A DNA stretch of 28,131 nt from Bacillota bacterium (GCA_023440865.1 JAEXRM010000110.1:1-28131); one strand, 5' to 3'. Positions 1 through 7,880 are shown, counted from the first letter of the stretch. A program made the numbers and translations. Notes: a model not told the origin generated them from the letters alone.

Positions 1-1
1 G

Positions 2-637
2 ATGGTCCTGGTGGGCAAGACGAACAAGGAAGTGGTGTCGCTGCTGAACCGGAAGGGCGGCAAGGCCGTGGGCATCAGCGGCATCGACGGCCCGCTCATC
101 GAGTGCCGCCGCCACACCGAGACCGTCGACGGTCAGGAAGTGGATCTGGGTTTCGTCGGCGAAATCACGAAGATCAACACGCGCGTGCTGGAGGTGCTGG
201 CCCGCGACGAGTACATCCCTGTCGTCGCCCCCATCGGCACGGACGCGGACGGCCAAAGCTACAACATCAACGCCGACACGGTCGCCGGCGAGATCGCCAG
301 CGCCCTCAAGGCCGAGAAGCTGGTGCTCCTGACCGATGTGGAAGGCGTCAAGCCCTCGAAGGACTCGGAGGAAATCCTCTATGCCCTCTCGGTCGGCAAG
401 GTCCACGAGCTCATCGGCAACGGGACCATCGTCGGCGGCATGATTCCCAAGGTGCTCGGCTGCGTCGAGGCGGTCGAAAACGGCGTGGGCCGCGCCCACA
501 TCATCGACGGTCGCATCCCGCACTGCATCCTGCTTGAGATCTTCACCAACCGCGGCATCGGCACGATGATCACGCGCGAGGCCGAGCTGGAACGCTACAT
601 GAAACTCGAGGGCGCCCATCCCGACCAGCCGGTGTGA
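2..637 (+). CDS. argB: Acetylglutamate kinase, 3' part (5' end outside window)
   Basis: ATP-dependent phosphorylation of N-acetylglutamate, the second step of arginine synthesis, in the cytoplasm. The 211 visible residues match the amino-acid-kinase fold of ArgB: MVLVGKTNKE near the start, GKAVGISGIDG, the segment VVAPIGTDADG followed by YNINADTVAGEIA (substrate and nucleotide region), LLTDVEGV, and GGMIPKVLGCVEAV with GRAHIIDGRIPH near the C-terminus. ArgB is usually 290-300 residues, so about 85 N-terminal residues lie before the window. The first ATG is an internal methionine, not the start. The gene ends in TGA at 635-637 with no U-tract hairpin directly behind it. Wording of the C-terminal region resembles clostridial ArgB. 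Identification is confident; whether it is feedback-inhibited by arginine cannot be judged without the N-terminus. Confidence 0.95.
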   Translation: MVLVGKTNKEVVSLLNRKGGKAVGISGIDGPLIECRRHTETVDGQEVDLGFVGEITKINTRVLEVLARDEYIPVVAPIGTDADGQSYNINADTVAGEIASALKAEKLVLLTDVEGVKPSKDSEEILYALSVGKVHELIGNGTIVGGMIPKVLGCVEAVENGVGRAHIIDGRIPHCILLEIFTNRGIGTMITREAELERYMKLEGAHPDQPV

Positions 638-750
638 CCGGCGAACGGACAGAACGCCCTTCCGATGGAAGCACGGACTCCCTCAGCGAACGGCAAGACG
701 CAGTGCCAAACGGCCCGCGGACCGTTCGACCGCCCCCATCCCTGGCAGCA

Positions 751-766
751 TGGCAGCACGGTTGCA
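751..766 (+). promoter_or_regulatory. Sigma-54-type (-24/-12) promoter candidate
   Basis: TGGCAGCACGGTTGCA matches the sigma-54 consensus TGGCACG-N4-TTGCW at 10 of 12 defined positions. GG is at 752-753 and GC at 764-765, which is the obligatory 10-base separation. The predicted start is near 777, just before a run of hairpins ending in an intrinsic terminator. No protein gene follows on this strand. An activator binding site would be expected further upstream, within or after argB; none was recognised. Confidence 0.45.
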
Positions 767-776
767 CGCCCATCAT

Positions 777-937
777 GGCATCGGCGGCTGACACGTCACC
801 AGGCGGGAACCGAACCCGCGCAAATCGGACCGGCTATGCGAGCAGCGGGTCCGATGTCCTTGATCGAGCATGGTTCTCTTGCGATGCCGGCTTTCCGCCT
901 GGCATCAAGGCGTCCCCCCCGGACGCCTTTTTTCTTT
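777..937 (+). ncRNA. Candidate structured small RNA of about 160 nt
   Basis: Between the sigma-54-like promoter and a strong terminator lie three further hairpins. The first is GCGGG/CCCGC (803-807/815-819) with a 7-nt loop. The second is ATCGGACC/GGTCCGAT (824-831/848-855), continued by GCT/AGC after one mismatch, with an 8-nt loop. The third is GATGCC/GGCATC (883-888/901-906), extended by a G-U and a G-C pair, with an 8-nt loop. It is not a tRNA: no acceptor stem pairs, and the T-arm-like hairpin on the other strand has G where A58 is invariant. It does not fit the c-di-GMP, fluoride or T-box riboswitches, and no gene follows in the same direction. It could instead be a long 3' UTR of argB. 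Confidence 0.4.
907..937 (+). terminator. Intrinsic terminator
   Basis: Perfect 9-bp stem AAGGCGTCC (907-915) / GGACGCCTT (921-929), five-C loop, followed by a T-rich tail (928-937, one C inside). Orientation is plus. It sits 270 bases past the argB stop, so it ends either a long argB 3' UTR or the separate small RNA proposed at 777. Confidence 0.85.
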
Positions 938-1036
938 GGTTCTCTCCGCCGGCAAGCCGGTCGGGCGTGACGTGACGTGACCGGTGCAATCCGCTTGGCA
1001 TGCGGGCCATGCGATGCGCCGCATGTCACAGGTCCG

Positions 1037-3403
1037 CTACGGCATGTCCGCCGGCCGAAGCCAGAGCGACTCGAACCGGTCGGCCGGCACAGGCTTGCCC
1101 ATGAGAAATCCCTGGATCTCGTCACAGCCCAGGCGCTGCAGGATCGCAAGCTGCCCTTCGTCCTCGACCCCCTCTGCAATGGTGCGCAACCGCATGATCT
1201 TGGCCATCTGCACGATGGCTCCGATGATCAGCTCGTCACCCTCGTCGCGTGCGACATTGTCGATGAGGGGCTTGGCGATCTTCAGGCAGTCGATGTCGAA
1301 CCGCTTGATGTAGCTGAGCGAGGAATAGCCTGTACCGAAATCGTCGATCGAGATGGAGACGCCAAGCGCCGTCAGCGCGGTCAGCATCTCCTCCGTGGAC
1401 ACCTCGGTGCGCATGGCCGTGTTCTCCGTGATCTCGACATCCACCCAGGAGGGATGGACCCCGTAGCGGCGCATCTTGTCGTTGAACGATTCGATGAAGC
1501 CCGCCACGTCGAACTGGCGCGGCGAGAAATTGATGCCCATCCGCAGCGACGTCGCATATCGCCGGTTCCAGTCCGCGATCTGCAACAGCGCATGCCGGCA
1601 AACCCACTGGCCGATCTGGATGATCAGCCCCGTATCCTCCGCCACGGGAATGAACTCGGCCGGTGAAACGGCCCCCAACGCGGGGGACTGCCAGCGAAGC
1701 AGCGCCTCCATGCCCACAAGGCTGCGCTTGCGGCTGAGGAACTGGGGCTGGTAGTGAAGGGTGAACTCCTGCTCGAAATCCGCACGGCGCAGCGCCATCT
1801 CGATCTCATGCCGGCGACGCATGCCTTCACGGAACCAGTTGCTGTAGAAGGAAAATCGCTGTGCATCCTGTTTCTTGGCATGATACATGGCCATTTCCGC
1901 CATCGTCATCAGCTCCGGCCGGGTTTCTGCATCCTCCGGGCAGCGGGCGATGCCAAGGCTGACCGATACCAGGAACCGCCACGGCGACACATCGATGGGC
2001 TCCTGGATGGCATTGACGAGACGCTCGGCCATTGAACGGATGTCATCCTCCCCGGCCAGCCCCGGAACCGCCACAGCGAATTCGTCTCCGCCGATGCGGG
2101 CGGTCAGCATGCCCGGGCGGGCCAGGGCCTCGATGCGGGCGGCCAGCTCGCACAGGACGCGGTCGCCCGTATCCTGCCCATAGGCGTCGTTGATGCCCTT
2201 GAACCGGTCGAGGTCCATGTAGAACAGCACCAGGGATGCCTCGCCCCCGGCCTCGCCCCCGGCCGAGCCGACGGTCTGGTCGAGCAGATTCAGGAAATGA
2301 CGGCGGTTGCTCATGCCGGTGACCGGATCATTGTGCGCGATGAGCTCGAGCTCGCGGTTCATGCGGATGAGGTCGGCTGTTTTCTCCGCAACCCGGATCT
2401 CCAGCTGCTCCGTGATTTCCTGCTCGCGCGCCAGCAGCGCGCGGCTGCGGACGGCAATCTGCAGGAAGGCGCTGACCAGGCCGTGCACCAGCAGCACGGC
2501 GAGGACTAGCAGCAGGTCCTCGAGGCGCAGCATGCCTGTCAGCAGCAACAGCAGCGGTCCCAGGAGCAGCAACAGGATTTTGGGGCGCCAGCGAATGTTC
2601 AACGGCACCGCTTCCGGCCCGGCGGGCACATCGCTCCCCCGTCGCAAGCGGTGCAGGCCGCCGATGCCGATGAGGGCAAGCGCGGCGACATACAGGATGT
2701 CCGCCAGGTTGTTGGACACATACAGGCCGTGATACTCCTGGAAAAAGTAATGGACATCGGACGCGATGTACAGCGCCAGCCCCGCCAAGCTGATGAGGAC
2801 GGGCGACGCCAGCCTGCGCATCCTGGCGGTCAGGGACAGGGAGAACGCAAGGCCCAGGCAGATCAGGTCCAGCAGCAGGGTGACAAAGGCGATCAGGATG
2901 AACATGTCCTCGACGAGCAGCGGCAGGGTCCACTCCCGGAAGAACATCATCCAGAATGTGTCGAGCAGCACGATGGAGACGGCGCTGACGTCGAGCAGCA
3001 GCTGGGTCAGGTTCCATCCGCGCGTGAATCGCCTGAAATAGACAAGGATCCCGAGCGCGAAGCACAGGTTCGGGAGGAGATACAGGAAGGAAAAAAGGAG
3101 CAGGTCGTCGGGATTCAATCCCATGCGCAGCTCCACATACGCCCAGCCGATATCCGAGAGGCCATAGATGGCCAGACCGATCCCGAGCAGCATCCAGACG
3201 GCCCGGAACGGCCGGAGTCGGATGCCGGACGCCATGAGGCAGGCGGCGCCCGTCAGCTCCACGAAGGGGCTCAGCAGGTTGGCTGCGGCGGCGTTCCCAA
3301 CGACGGCTGCAATGGCGTACAGCAATGCGCCGCCCGCCAGCAGGAGCGTCAGAAGAGCGAACAACCTGCGATCGATTTGTCCGGATCGATCGGCCTGCAT
3401 CAT
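1037..3403 (-). CDS. Membrane GGDEF-EAL c-di-GMP turnover protein
   Basis: Predicted bifunctional or switchable cyclic-di-GMP enzyme of 788 residues. The N-terminal ~310 residues form a run of hydrophobic segments, probably eight or so membrane helices. A short coiled linker leads to the GGDEF domain (about 355-515, motif ARIGGDEF near 437). The EAL domain follows (about 540-785) with MEALLRW near 566, GINFSPRQF, VEITENTAM, DDFGTGYSS, IAEGVE near 746 and QGF. Both catalytic motifs are intact. The GGDEF inhibitory site is absent (RPGM where RxxD is expected). The usual LKID motif reads LKIA: the metal-side Lys stays but the Asp is Ala. An ATG preceded by GGAAGGACGG was chosen; the frame stays open upstream to a TTG at 3496 with no comparable site. 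It stands alone. Net activity, synthesis or breakdown, cannot be told from sequence. Confidence 0.9.
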   Translation of the reverse strand: MMQADRSGQIDRRLFALLTLLLAGGALLYAIAAVVGNAAAANLLSPFVELTGAACLMASGIRLRPFRAVWMLLGIGLAIYGLSDIGWAYVELRMGLNPDDLLLFSFLYLLPNLCFALGILVYFRRFTRGWNLTQLLLDVSAVSIVLLDTFWMMFFREWTLPLLVEDMFILIAFVTLLLDLICLGLAFSLSLTARMRRLASPVLISLAGLALYIASDVHYFFQEYHGLYVSNNLADILYVAALALIGIGGLHRLRRGSDVPAGPEAVPLNIRWRPKILLLLLGPLLLLLTGMLRLEDLLLVLAVLLVHGLVSAFLQIAVRSRALLAREQEITEQLEIRVAEKTADLIRMNRELELIAHNDPVTGMSNRRHFLNLLDQTVGSAGGEAGGEASLVLFYMDLDRFKGINDAYGQDTGDRVLCELAARIEALARPGMLTARIGGDEFAVAVPGLAGEDDIRSMAERLVNAIQEPIDVSPWRFLVSVSLGIARCPEDAETRPELMTMAEMAMYHAKKQDAQRFSFYSNWFREGMRRRHEIEMALRRADFEQEFTLHYQPQFLSRKRSLVGMEALLRWQSPALGAVSPAEFIPVAEDTGLIIQIGQWVCRHALLQIADWNRRYATSLRMGINFSPRQFDVAGFIESFNDKMRRYGVHPSWVDVEITENTAMRTEVSTEEMLTALTALGVSISIDDFGTGYSSLSYIKRFDIDCLKIAKPLIDNVARDEGDELIIGAIVQMAKIMRLRTIAEGVEDEGQLAILQRLGCDEIQGFLMGKPVPADRFESLWLRPADMP

Positions 3404-3516
3404 CGTATGCCGTCCTTCCGCCAACTCCGCCTGTCCGGCTCTCTCGGGAGCGGGATGGAACGGAATGGCTGCCGCCCCATTGCGGCATTGGTTCAAGGCT
3501 GGGCCTGGGGCGTGCT

Positions 3517-3951
3517 TCAGCGCGGATGCGCCTCGTACGTGTCCTGTTCGTATTCCTCGTCCATGAGCGGGGATCGCAGCAGGAAATCCGCCGTGGAACG
3601 GTTCATGGCGACCGGAATGTCATACAGCACGGCGATGCGCAGCAGCGCCTTCACATCGGGATCGTGCGGCTGGGAAGCCATCGGGTCCCAGAAGAAGATC
3701 ATGAAATCGACCCTGCCGTCGACAATGCGCGCGCCGAGCTGCTGGTCGCCGCCGAGCGGGCCCGATTTGAACGCCCGCACGGGGAGGGCGCACTTCTCGG
3801 CGATGAGCCGGGATGTGGTACCCGTGCCGCAGAGAAAATGGCGTGCCAGGACCTCCCGGTTTTCCTCCACCCAGCGGATGAGGTCGGGCTTGCGGTTGTC
3901 GTGCGCGATCAGCGCGATGTGCTTCTGCCTGCCGATTCGGTATTGCCCCAT
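3517..3951 (-). CDS. mgsA: Methylglyoxal synthase
   Basis: Converts dihydroxyacetone phosphate to methylglyoxal and phosphate, a cytoplasmic bypass of lower glycolysis used when phosphate is short or sugar phosphates build up. The 144-residue length is normal for the family. Key residues are all visible: AHDNRK (H17, D18), CGTGTTS phosphate loop (42-47), SGPLGGDQQ (63-71, catalytic D69), FFWDP (D89) and HDPDVKALLR (H96). The ATG at 3951 is preceded by GAGGAAG; the frame extends further upstream but that part is low-complexity and unrelated to the family. It is 113 bp upstream of the GGDEF-EAL gene in the same direction, with no clear shared function. Confidence 0.95.
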   Translation of the reverse strand: MGQYRIGRQKHIALIAHDNRKPDLIRWVEENREVLARHFLCGTGTTSRLIAEKCALPVRAFKSGPLGGDQQLGARIVDGRVDFMIFFWDPMASQPHDPDVKALLRIAVLYDIPVAMNRSTADFLLRSPLMDEEYEQDTYEAHPR

Positions 3952-4207
3952 GTCTTCCTCTTCTTGCGTGCCTTCACGCCGTTGCCGGCCACCGTCGTCG
4001 GGCGGCGGTTTCCTCTTTGCCCCGCCCCATGTGGCAGGATCGCTTTTCTGGCGGCAATCCGGCCGCCGCATCACCGACGCGGCACGCACGTTTCTTCCTG
4101 CCTTGCCCCAATACAGCTTACCATGCGGCACGCCCCTTCTCAAGCGAGTCCGCGGCCTCGGAGAGCCGGGAATCGCCCGCTGCGCTCCTGGCCGGGAGTC
4201 AGCTGTG

Positions 4208-4234
4208 CAAACGTCTGTACCATGTCTACGTTTG
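4208..4234. promoter_or_regulatory. Operator-like inverted repeat
   Basis: CAAACGT (4208-4214) and ACGTTTG (4228-4234) form a perfect 7-bp inverted repeat with 13 bases between, so half-site centres are 20 bp or about two helical turns apart. That geometry suits a dimeric regulator. It lies about 50 bp upstream of the plus-strand -35 element. The binding protein is unknown. Confidence 0.3.
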
Positions 4235-4282
4235 AACGGGAGGTTCCCGTGCATCGCGCAGGCGTTTCTGCCGAATGCCTGT

Positions 4283-4311
4283 TTGCATTTTTATGCCTTA
4301 TGTTGTATATT
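4283..4311 (+). promoter_or_regulatory. Sigma-A-type promoter candidate for the aminotransferase gene
   Basis: TTGCAT (4283-4288), 17-base spacer, TATATT (4306-4311), inside one of the most AT-rich stretches of the window. The -10 matches consensus at 5 of 6, the -35 at 3 of 6. The predicted start near 4318 leaves a leader of about 116 nt before the ATG at 4434. Confidence 0.5.
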
Positions 4312-4433
4312 TATTCACATCTCCCGCATGGCGGACCTCACCCCTGCTCTTCCGCCGGCACGAGGGAGTGTCTCCGTCGGCATTGCGGCTTCCGTCCGGC
4401 CGACCATCCCATCCGCACACCGGGAGGTACAGC

Positions 4434-5645
4434 ATGAACGGCACGACATCGATCCTGTTTACGGCAAAACGTCCCGACATCGTCATGGAAAAGGGCCACG
4501 GCATGTATCTGTGGGATACGGAGGGACGAAAATACCTCGATTACATCGGCGGTTGGGCCGTCACGAGCCTGGGACACTGTCCGCCCGTGATCCGGGCGGC
4601 GCTCGACAAACAGGCCGACACCCTCATCAACGCGAGTCCCGCCTTCTACAATGTGCCGATGCTGTCCTTCGCCGACCTGCTGACGAAGCTTTCGGGCTTC
4701 GACAAGGTCTTCTTCGCCTCATCCGGCGCCGAAGCGAACGAAAGTGCCGTGAAGCTGGCACGCAAGTACGGCGCATTGAAAAAGGAAGGCGCCTACGAGA
4801 TCATCACCACCCTCAACAGCTTCCACGGCCGCACGCTGGCCATGATGTCGGCCACCGGAAAGAAGTACTGGGAACCGTTGTTCGCACCCAAGGTGCCCGG
4901 CTTCGTCCATGTCCCCTTCAACGACCTTGACGCGGTCAGGGCGGCGATCACGCCCAGGACCTGTGCGATCATGCTTGAACCCGTGCAGGGCGAGGGCGGC
5001 GTATACCCCGCGACGGACGAGTACCTTGCCGGATTGCGCGCCCTGTGCGACCAGGAGGGCATCCTGCTGATCCTCGACGAAATCCAGACCGGCATCGGCC
5101 GCACCGGCAAGCTGTTCGCCTTCGAGCACAGCGGGGTGCGGCCCGACATCCTCACCCTGGCCAAGGGCATCGGAGGCGGTTATCCCATCTCGGCCATGCT
5201 CACGACCGAGGCGCTCGACATCTTCGAACCCGGCGACCAGGGCGGCAGCTATTGCGCGCAGCCGCTGGGCATGGCGGTCGGCGAAGCGGTCGTGACCGAG
5301 GTGGTCAACGGCGGCTGGATCGAGAACGCCCGCGTCATGGGCGATTACCTGCAAGAGCTGCTCTGCGCCCTGGGCAAGGAGCTCGGCAAGGCCCCCAATG
5401 GAAAGCCGTACATCAGCAACGTCCGTGGCAAGGGCCTCCTTGTTGCCTTCGACCTGCCGGACAACACCGGCGCCTGCGTGGTACAATATGCGATGGCGAA
5501 AGGCCTGCTGCTCAATTCGCCCCAGCCGGCCTCCATCCGGCTGATGCCGCCCCTCATCGTCGACCGGAACGACATGGACGCCATGATCAAGATCCTGCGC
5601 CATGTGCTGGTCAAGTGCCATCAACCCGCCGAGGGAACCCATTGA
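4434..5645 (+). CDS. argD: Acetylornithine-type class III aminotransferase
   Basis: PLP-dependent transaminase, 403 residues, family-typical length. Visible landmarks are YLWDTEGRKYLDYIGGWAV near the N-terminus, FASSGAEANE (phosphate-binding loop), SFHGRT, LEPVQGEGGV, LILDEIQTGIGRTGK (D215 pairs with the PLP pyridine nitrogen) and TLAKGIGGGYPI (Schiff-base K244). These fit the ArgD / succinyldiaminopimelate / 4-aminobutyrate group and are closest in wording to ArgD. The nearby argB supports an arginine role, but the two are not in one operon. Substrate specificity is inferred only; the symbol is a family-level guess. The start has GGGAGG 8 bases upstream; the frame extends 53 codons further 5', across the promoter, with no family resemblance. 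Confidence 0.85.
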   Translation: MNGTTSILFTAKRPDIVMEKGHGMYLWDTEGRKYLDYIGGWAVTSLGHCPPVIRAALDKQADTLINASPAFYNVPMLSFADLLTKLSGFDKVFFASSGAEANESAVKLARKYGALKKEGAYEIITTLNSFHGRTLAMMSATGKKYWEPLFAPKVPGFVHVPFNDLDAVRAAITPRTCAIMLEPVQGEGGVYPATDEYLAGLRALCDQEGILLILDEIQTGIGRTGKLFAFEHSGVRPDILTLAKGIGGGYPISAMLTTEALDIFEPGDQGGSYCAQPLGMAVGEAVVTEVVNGGWIENARVMGDYLQELLCALGKELGKAPNGKPYISNVRGKGLLVAFDLPDNTGACVVQYAMAKGLLLNSPQPASIRLMPPLIVDRNDMDAMIKILRHVLVKCHQPAEGTH

Positions 5646-5715
5646 CGGATCATGACACCCCGCTCCGTGTCGTGACGCCGCCGGTCTCCTCGGCGGACCG
5701 AAACGGAGGAACATC

Positions 5716-7131
5716 ATGAAACCGCAACCGTGCAATCTCCTCTTCGCGTTCCGGCGGACAGCCGGGCAGACCGCCACCCGCCGACGGACATGCGCCGCGG
5801 CACTGGCGTCCTGTCTGGCTGCCGTTTCGCTGTTCGGACAATCCGTTCCCGTTTTCGCTGCCGGCACCGGCGCCGCGTCATCCTCCGCCGCACCGTCCGC
5901 TTCCTCCGCCGCACCGTCCGCTTCCGCCTCGCCCGTACAGTCCGGCGTGCCACCGTATGTCATCGAGGTCGACAACGCCGTCGTTCCTTTCGACAGTGCG
6001 CCTGTCAACCGGAACGACCGGCTGCTTGTGCCATTCCGCGCCATCGCCGAAAGCCTGGGCATCGCGGTGGAATGGGTGAAGGAGACCCGCACGGTACGTG
6101 CGCAGGGTGAGGGAAAAACCGTCCTGCTCACCATCGACAACCCGACCGCCACAGTCAACGGGGCACCCGTTCCGCTTGACGCGGCGCCCGTCATCGAGAA
6201 CAACCGGACGCTCATCCCCTTGCGGTTCTTCGCCGAAACCTTCGGCTGCGATGTCTGGTACGACGCGCCGGTCCGCACCGCCGAGGTGCGTTCGGCACCG
6301 AAATCCATGGAGATCCACGCTTGGTATGCCATGGACGCCAATTGGGCCAGCCTCTTCGGCGCGGCCTACCCGGTCGTATCCACCGGCGGGACCGACGCGG
6401 TCGACACGGTTTCCTTCGGCTGGCATGAGCTGACTGAAACCGGTGCACTGACCACGACCGGCACGCAGGGCTGGAAGAAGCCCTCCGGCTGGGAGCAGGC
6501 GCTGGCTGGCGCCGCAGCCATGAGGCTGGGGACGGAGATGACCGTCTGGATGTCCGACAAGACCGGCGGCCTGACGCGTCTGATGGCGGACACCACGGCA
6601 CAGGATGCCGCGGCGGCGGCCATCGCCGCGGCAGCGGCAGATTACGGCGGCGTCAACCTCGACCTGGAGGGGCTTGGCATGACGGACACGGGCGCTGCGC
6701 TGGTGGCGGTCCGCAACACCTACACCGCCTTTGTCGCCCGCGTTGCGGAGCGGCTGCACAGCCAGGGCAAGACGCTCACCCTCACGCTGCATCCGCTCAA
6801 CGGTGCCTATCGCGGATACGATTACGCGGCCGTCGGCACCCTTGCGGACCGCATCGCCATCATGGCATACGACTATGGCGTTCGCCCGGAGCCGGTCGCG
6901 AAGGTTGCCGACGCCATCGATCTGGCGCTTGCCGCCGTGCCTGCGGAAAAGCTGCTGCTCGGCATCTCGCTTGCCAGCGAGTCGGCGGAAAGCCTCGTGA
7001 CGAAGCTGGGCATCGCCAAGCGCAAGGGCGTTGCCGGCGTTGCGCTGTGGCGCCTGGGCCTGATGCACGCGGACGACTGGGCGGCGTTGCGCGCGGCCAC
7101 CGATCCGCGCAAGCAGGCAAGCGCGCCGTAA
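5716..7131 (+). CDS. Secreted stalk-domain / GH18-like glycoside hydrolase
   Basis: 471-residue exported protein. An Arg-rich N-terminus and hydrophobic segment ending near VPVFAAG look like a signal peptide. A Ser/Ala/Pro linker follows (about 50-78), then a copper-amine-oxidase N-terminal 'stalk' domain (about 83-195; LLVPFRAIAESLG, VNGAPV, NNRTLIPLRFFAE). The rest resembles the spore/cell-wall GH18 group: GGVNLDLEGL supplies D316-x-E318, the catalytic pair, then IMAYDYG and GVALWRLG. It probably acts on peptidoglycan or another N-acetylglucosamine polymer outside the cell. A 6-bp hairpin CCGCCG/CGGCGG (5678-5696) lies 8 nt before the GGAGG ribosome-binding site and could limit initiation. 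It starts 70 bases after the aminotransferase, so co-transcription is possible. Confidence 0.85.
   Translation: MKPQPCNLLFAFRRTAGQTATRRRTCAAALASCLAAVSLFGQSVPVFAAGTGAASSSAAPSASSAAPSASASPVQSGVPPYVIEVDNAVVPFDSAPVNRNDRLLVPFRAIAESLGIAVEWVKETRTVRAQGEGKTVLLTIDNPTATVNGAPVPLDAAPVIENNRTLIPLRFFAETFGCDVWYDAPVRTAEVRSAPKSMEIHAWYAMDANWASLFGAAYPVVSTGGTDAVDTVSFGWHELTETGALTTTGTQGWKKPSGWEQALAGAAAMRLGTEMTVWMSDKTGGLTRLMADTTAQDAAAAAIAAAAADYGGVNLDLEGLGMTDTGAALVAVRNTYTAFVARVAERLHSQGKTLTLTLHPLNGAYRGYDYAAVGTLADRIAIMAYDYGVRPEPVAKVADAIDLALAAVPAEKLLLGISLASESAESLVTKLGIAKRKGVAGVALWRLGLMHADDWAALRAATDPRKQASAP
5881..5922 (+). repeat. Perfect 2 x 21-bp tandem repeat in linker
   Basis: Two identical 21-base units (5881-5901 and 5902-5922) encode SSAAPSA twice in the low-complexity linker between signal peptide and stalk domain. 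In-frame slippage would only change linker length. Confidence 0.9.
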
Positions 7132-7167
7132 AGGATACAGTCGTGGCGCCATGCAGCCTCATGACGC

Positions 7168-7199
7168 AAAAAGGGAGACGTTCACCCGAACCGCCTCCC
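7168..7199 (-). terminator. Intrinsic terminator of the SGNH hydrolase gene
   Basis: Read on the minus strand: an 8-bp stem including one G-U pair (7192-7199 with 7173-7180), a one-base bulge, three more pairs and a GGGT loop, followed by TTTTT (7172-7168). It begins 18 bases after the stop codon of the minus-strand hydrolase and also separates it from the converging GH18 gene. Confidence 0.8.
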
Positions 7200-7217
7200 C
7201 CCTTCCATGCCGCGCTG

Positions 7218-7880
7218 TCAGTCGCGCTCCGGTTCCCAGGCATACCCGACCGCATCGAGGAACGCCCGGGCGATCACCATGTGCCCCAGGTGGTTTGGAT
7301 GCACGCGGTCCCAGGCGACATTGTTCGGATGATACGCGCGGAAGTAGGCGTCAAACGCAGCTTGTGTGTCGACGAACAGGGTCCCCCCGCTTGCCGCGAT
7401 CGCTCGCACCAGCGCGCCGTACTCGTCCATGCGGGCACGCATCGGATCGGCCAGGTTGGGCTCCATGTAGTAGGGCGTCATCAGCACGATCCCCTTCATC
7501 AGCGGTTTCGAGACGTTGACCAGCTGTTCGAGCGTGCGTGCGTATGCATCGGGAGAGACATGGATTTCCGTCTGCAGCGGGCTGTCGAACTGTCGCCAGA
7601 CATCATTGATGCCGATCATGACCGAAAGCCAGTCCGGCCTGAGGTCGACGACATCCGTCTGCCAACGGGCTGCGAGATCGAGCACCGTATTCCCGCTCGA
7701 ACCCATGTTCACGACACGGATGTGCCGTTCGGGATACGTTGCGTCGAGCAACGCGTTCACGTATCCGACATACCCTGTGCCCACGGCACCGAACAGGCCT
7801 TCCCCAACCGGGCGCGCGCGTCCGCAGTCGGTGACGGAATCGCCAATCATCACCAGCTTGGTGTTCCTCTCAAGCAGCAT
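7218..7880 (-). CDS. SGNH/GDSL-family hydrolase
   Basis: 220-residue soluble esterase of the SGNH superfamily, probably a carbohydrate or lipid ester hydrolase. All four consensus blocks are visible: MIGDSVTD (nucleophile S15), NMGSSGNTV (oxyanion Gly), GINDVW (Asn) and WDRVHPNHLG (D191, H194). No signal peptide, so it is likely cytoplasmic. The start has AAGGAGAG 6 bases upstream; the frame runs 16 codons further 5' with no better site. It follows a DUF2500-like gene by 105 bases on the same strand and ends at a clear terminator. The true substrate cannot be read from sequence; it resembles the lysophospholipase L1 / acetylxylan esterase-like branch. Confidence 0.88.
   Translation of the reverse strand: MLLERNTKLVMIGDSVTDCGRARPVGEGLFGAVGTGYVGYVNALLDATYPERHIRVVNMGSSGNTVLDLAARWQTDVVDLRPDWLSVMIGINDVWRQFDSPLQTEIHVSPDAYARTLEQLVNVSKPLMKGIVLMTPYYMEPNLADPMRARMDEYGALVRAIAASGGTLFVDTQAAFDAYFRAYHPNNVAWDRVHPNHLGHMVIARAFLDAVGYAWEPERD

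Larger units (their letters stand above)
638..1036. other. Intergenic region with structured elements, no protein gene
   Basis: Nearly 400 bases between argB and the converging GGDEF-EAL gene. No reading frame here looks like a protein: the open frames run through the terminator and have no family resemblance. It holds a sigma-54-like promoter (751-766), hairpins at 803-819, 824-855 and 883-906, and an intrinsic terminator (907-937), described separately. Nearer the minus-strand gene there is a 7-bp inverted repeat, CATGCGG (999-1005) and CCGCATG (1019-1025), just beyond that gene's TAG stop. It could end or protect that transcript but has no U-tract. Confidence 0.6.
3952..4433. other. Divergent intergenic region, mgsA / aminotransferase
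   Basis: About 480 bases between two divergently transcribed genes; no protein gene is supported. A weak minus-strand promoter for mgsA may be TTGAGA (4138-4143, read on the complement), 17-base spacer, TAAGCT (4115-4120). Toward the aminotransferase there is a widely spaced inverted repeat (4208-4234), a hairpin ACGGGA/TCCCGT (4236-4241/4245-4250), and an AT-rich promoter (4283-4311). The ~115-nt leader contains an inverted repeat GTCGGC...GCCGAC before the ribosome-binding site; no known riboswitch was recognised. Confidence 0.5.

Noticed and set aside
801..856. tRNA-like T arm on the minus strand (GCGGG-7 nt-CCCGC) beside another hairpin
   Set aside because: The loop has G where A58 is invariant, no acceptor stem pairs at the right distance, and no anticodon arm can be placed.
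777..937. A c-di-GMP (GEMM), fluoride or T-box riboswitch ahead of the neighbouring c-di-GMP gene
   Set aside because: Conserved cores do not match and the next gene is on the opposite strand, so there is nothing to control in cis.
778..975. 66-codon plus-strand frame starting at the ATG near the sigma-54-like promoter
   Set aside because: It runs through the terminator stem and U-tract, has no ribosome-binding site and no family resemblance.
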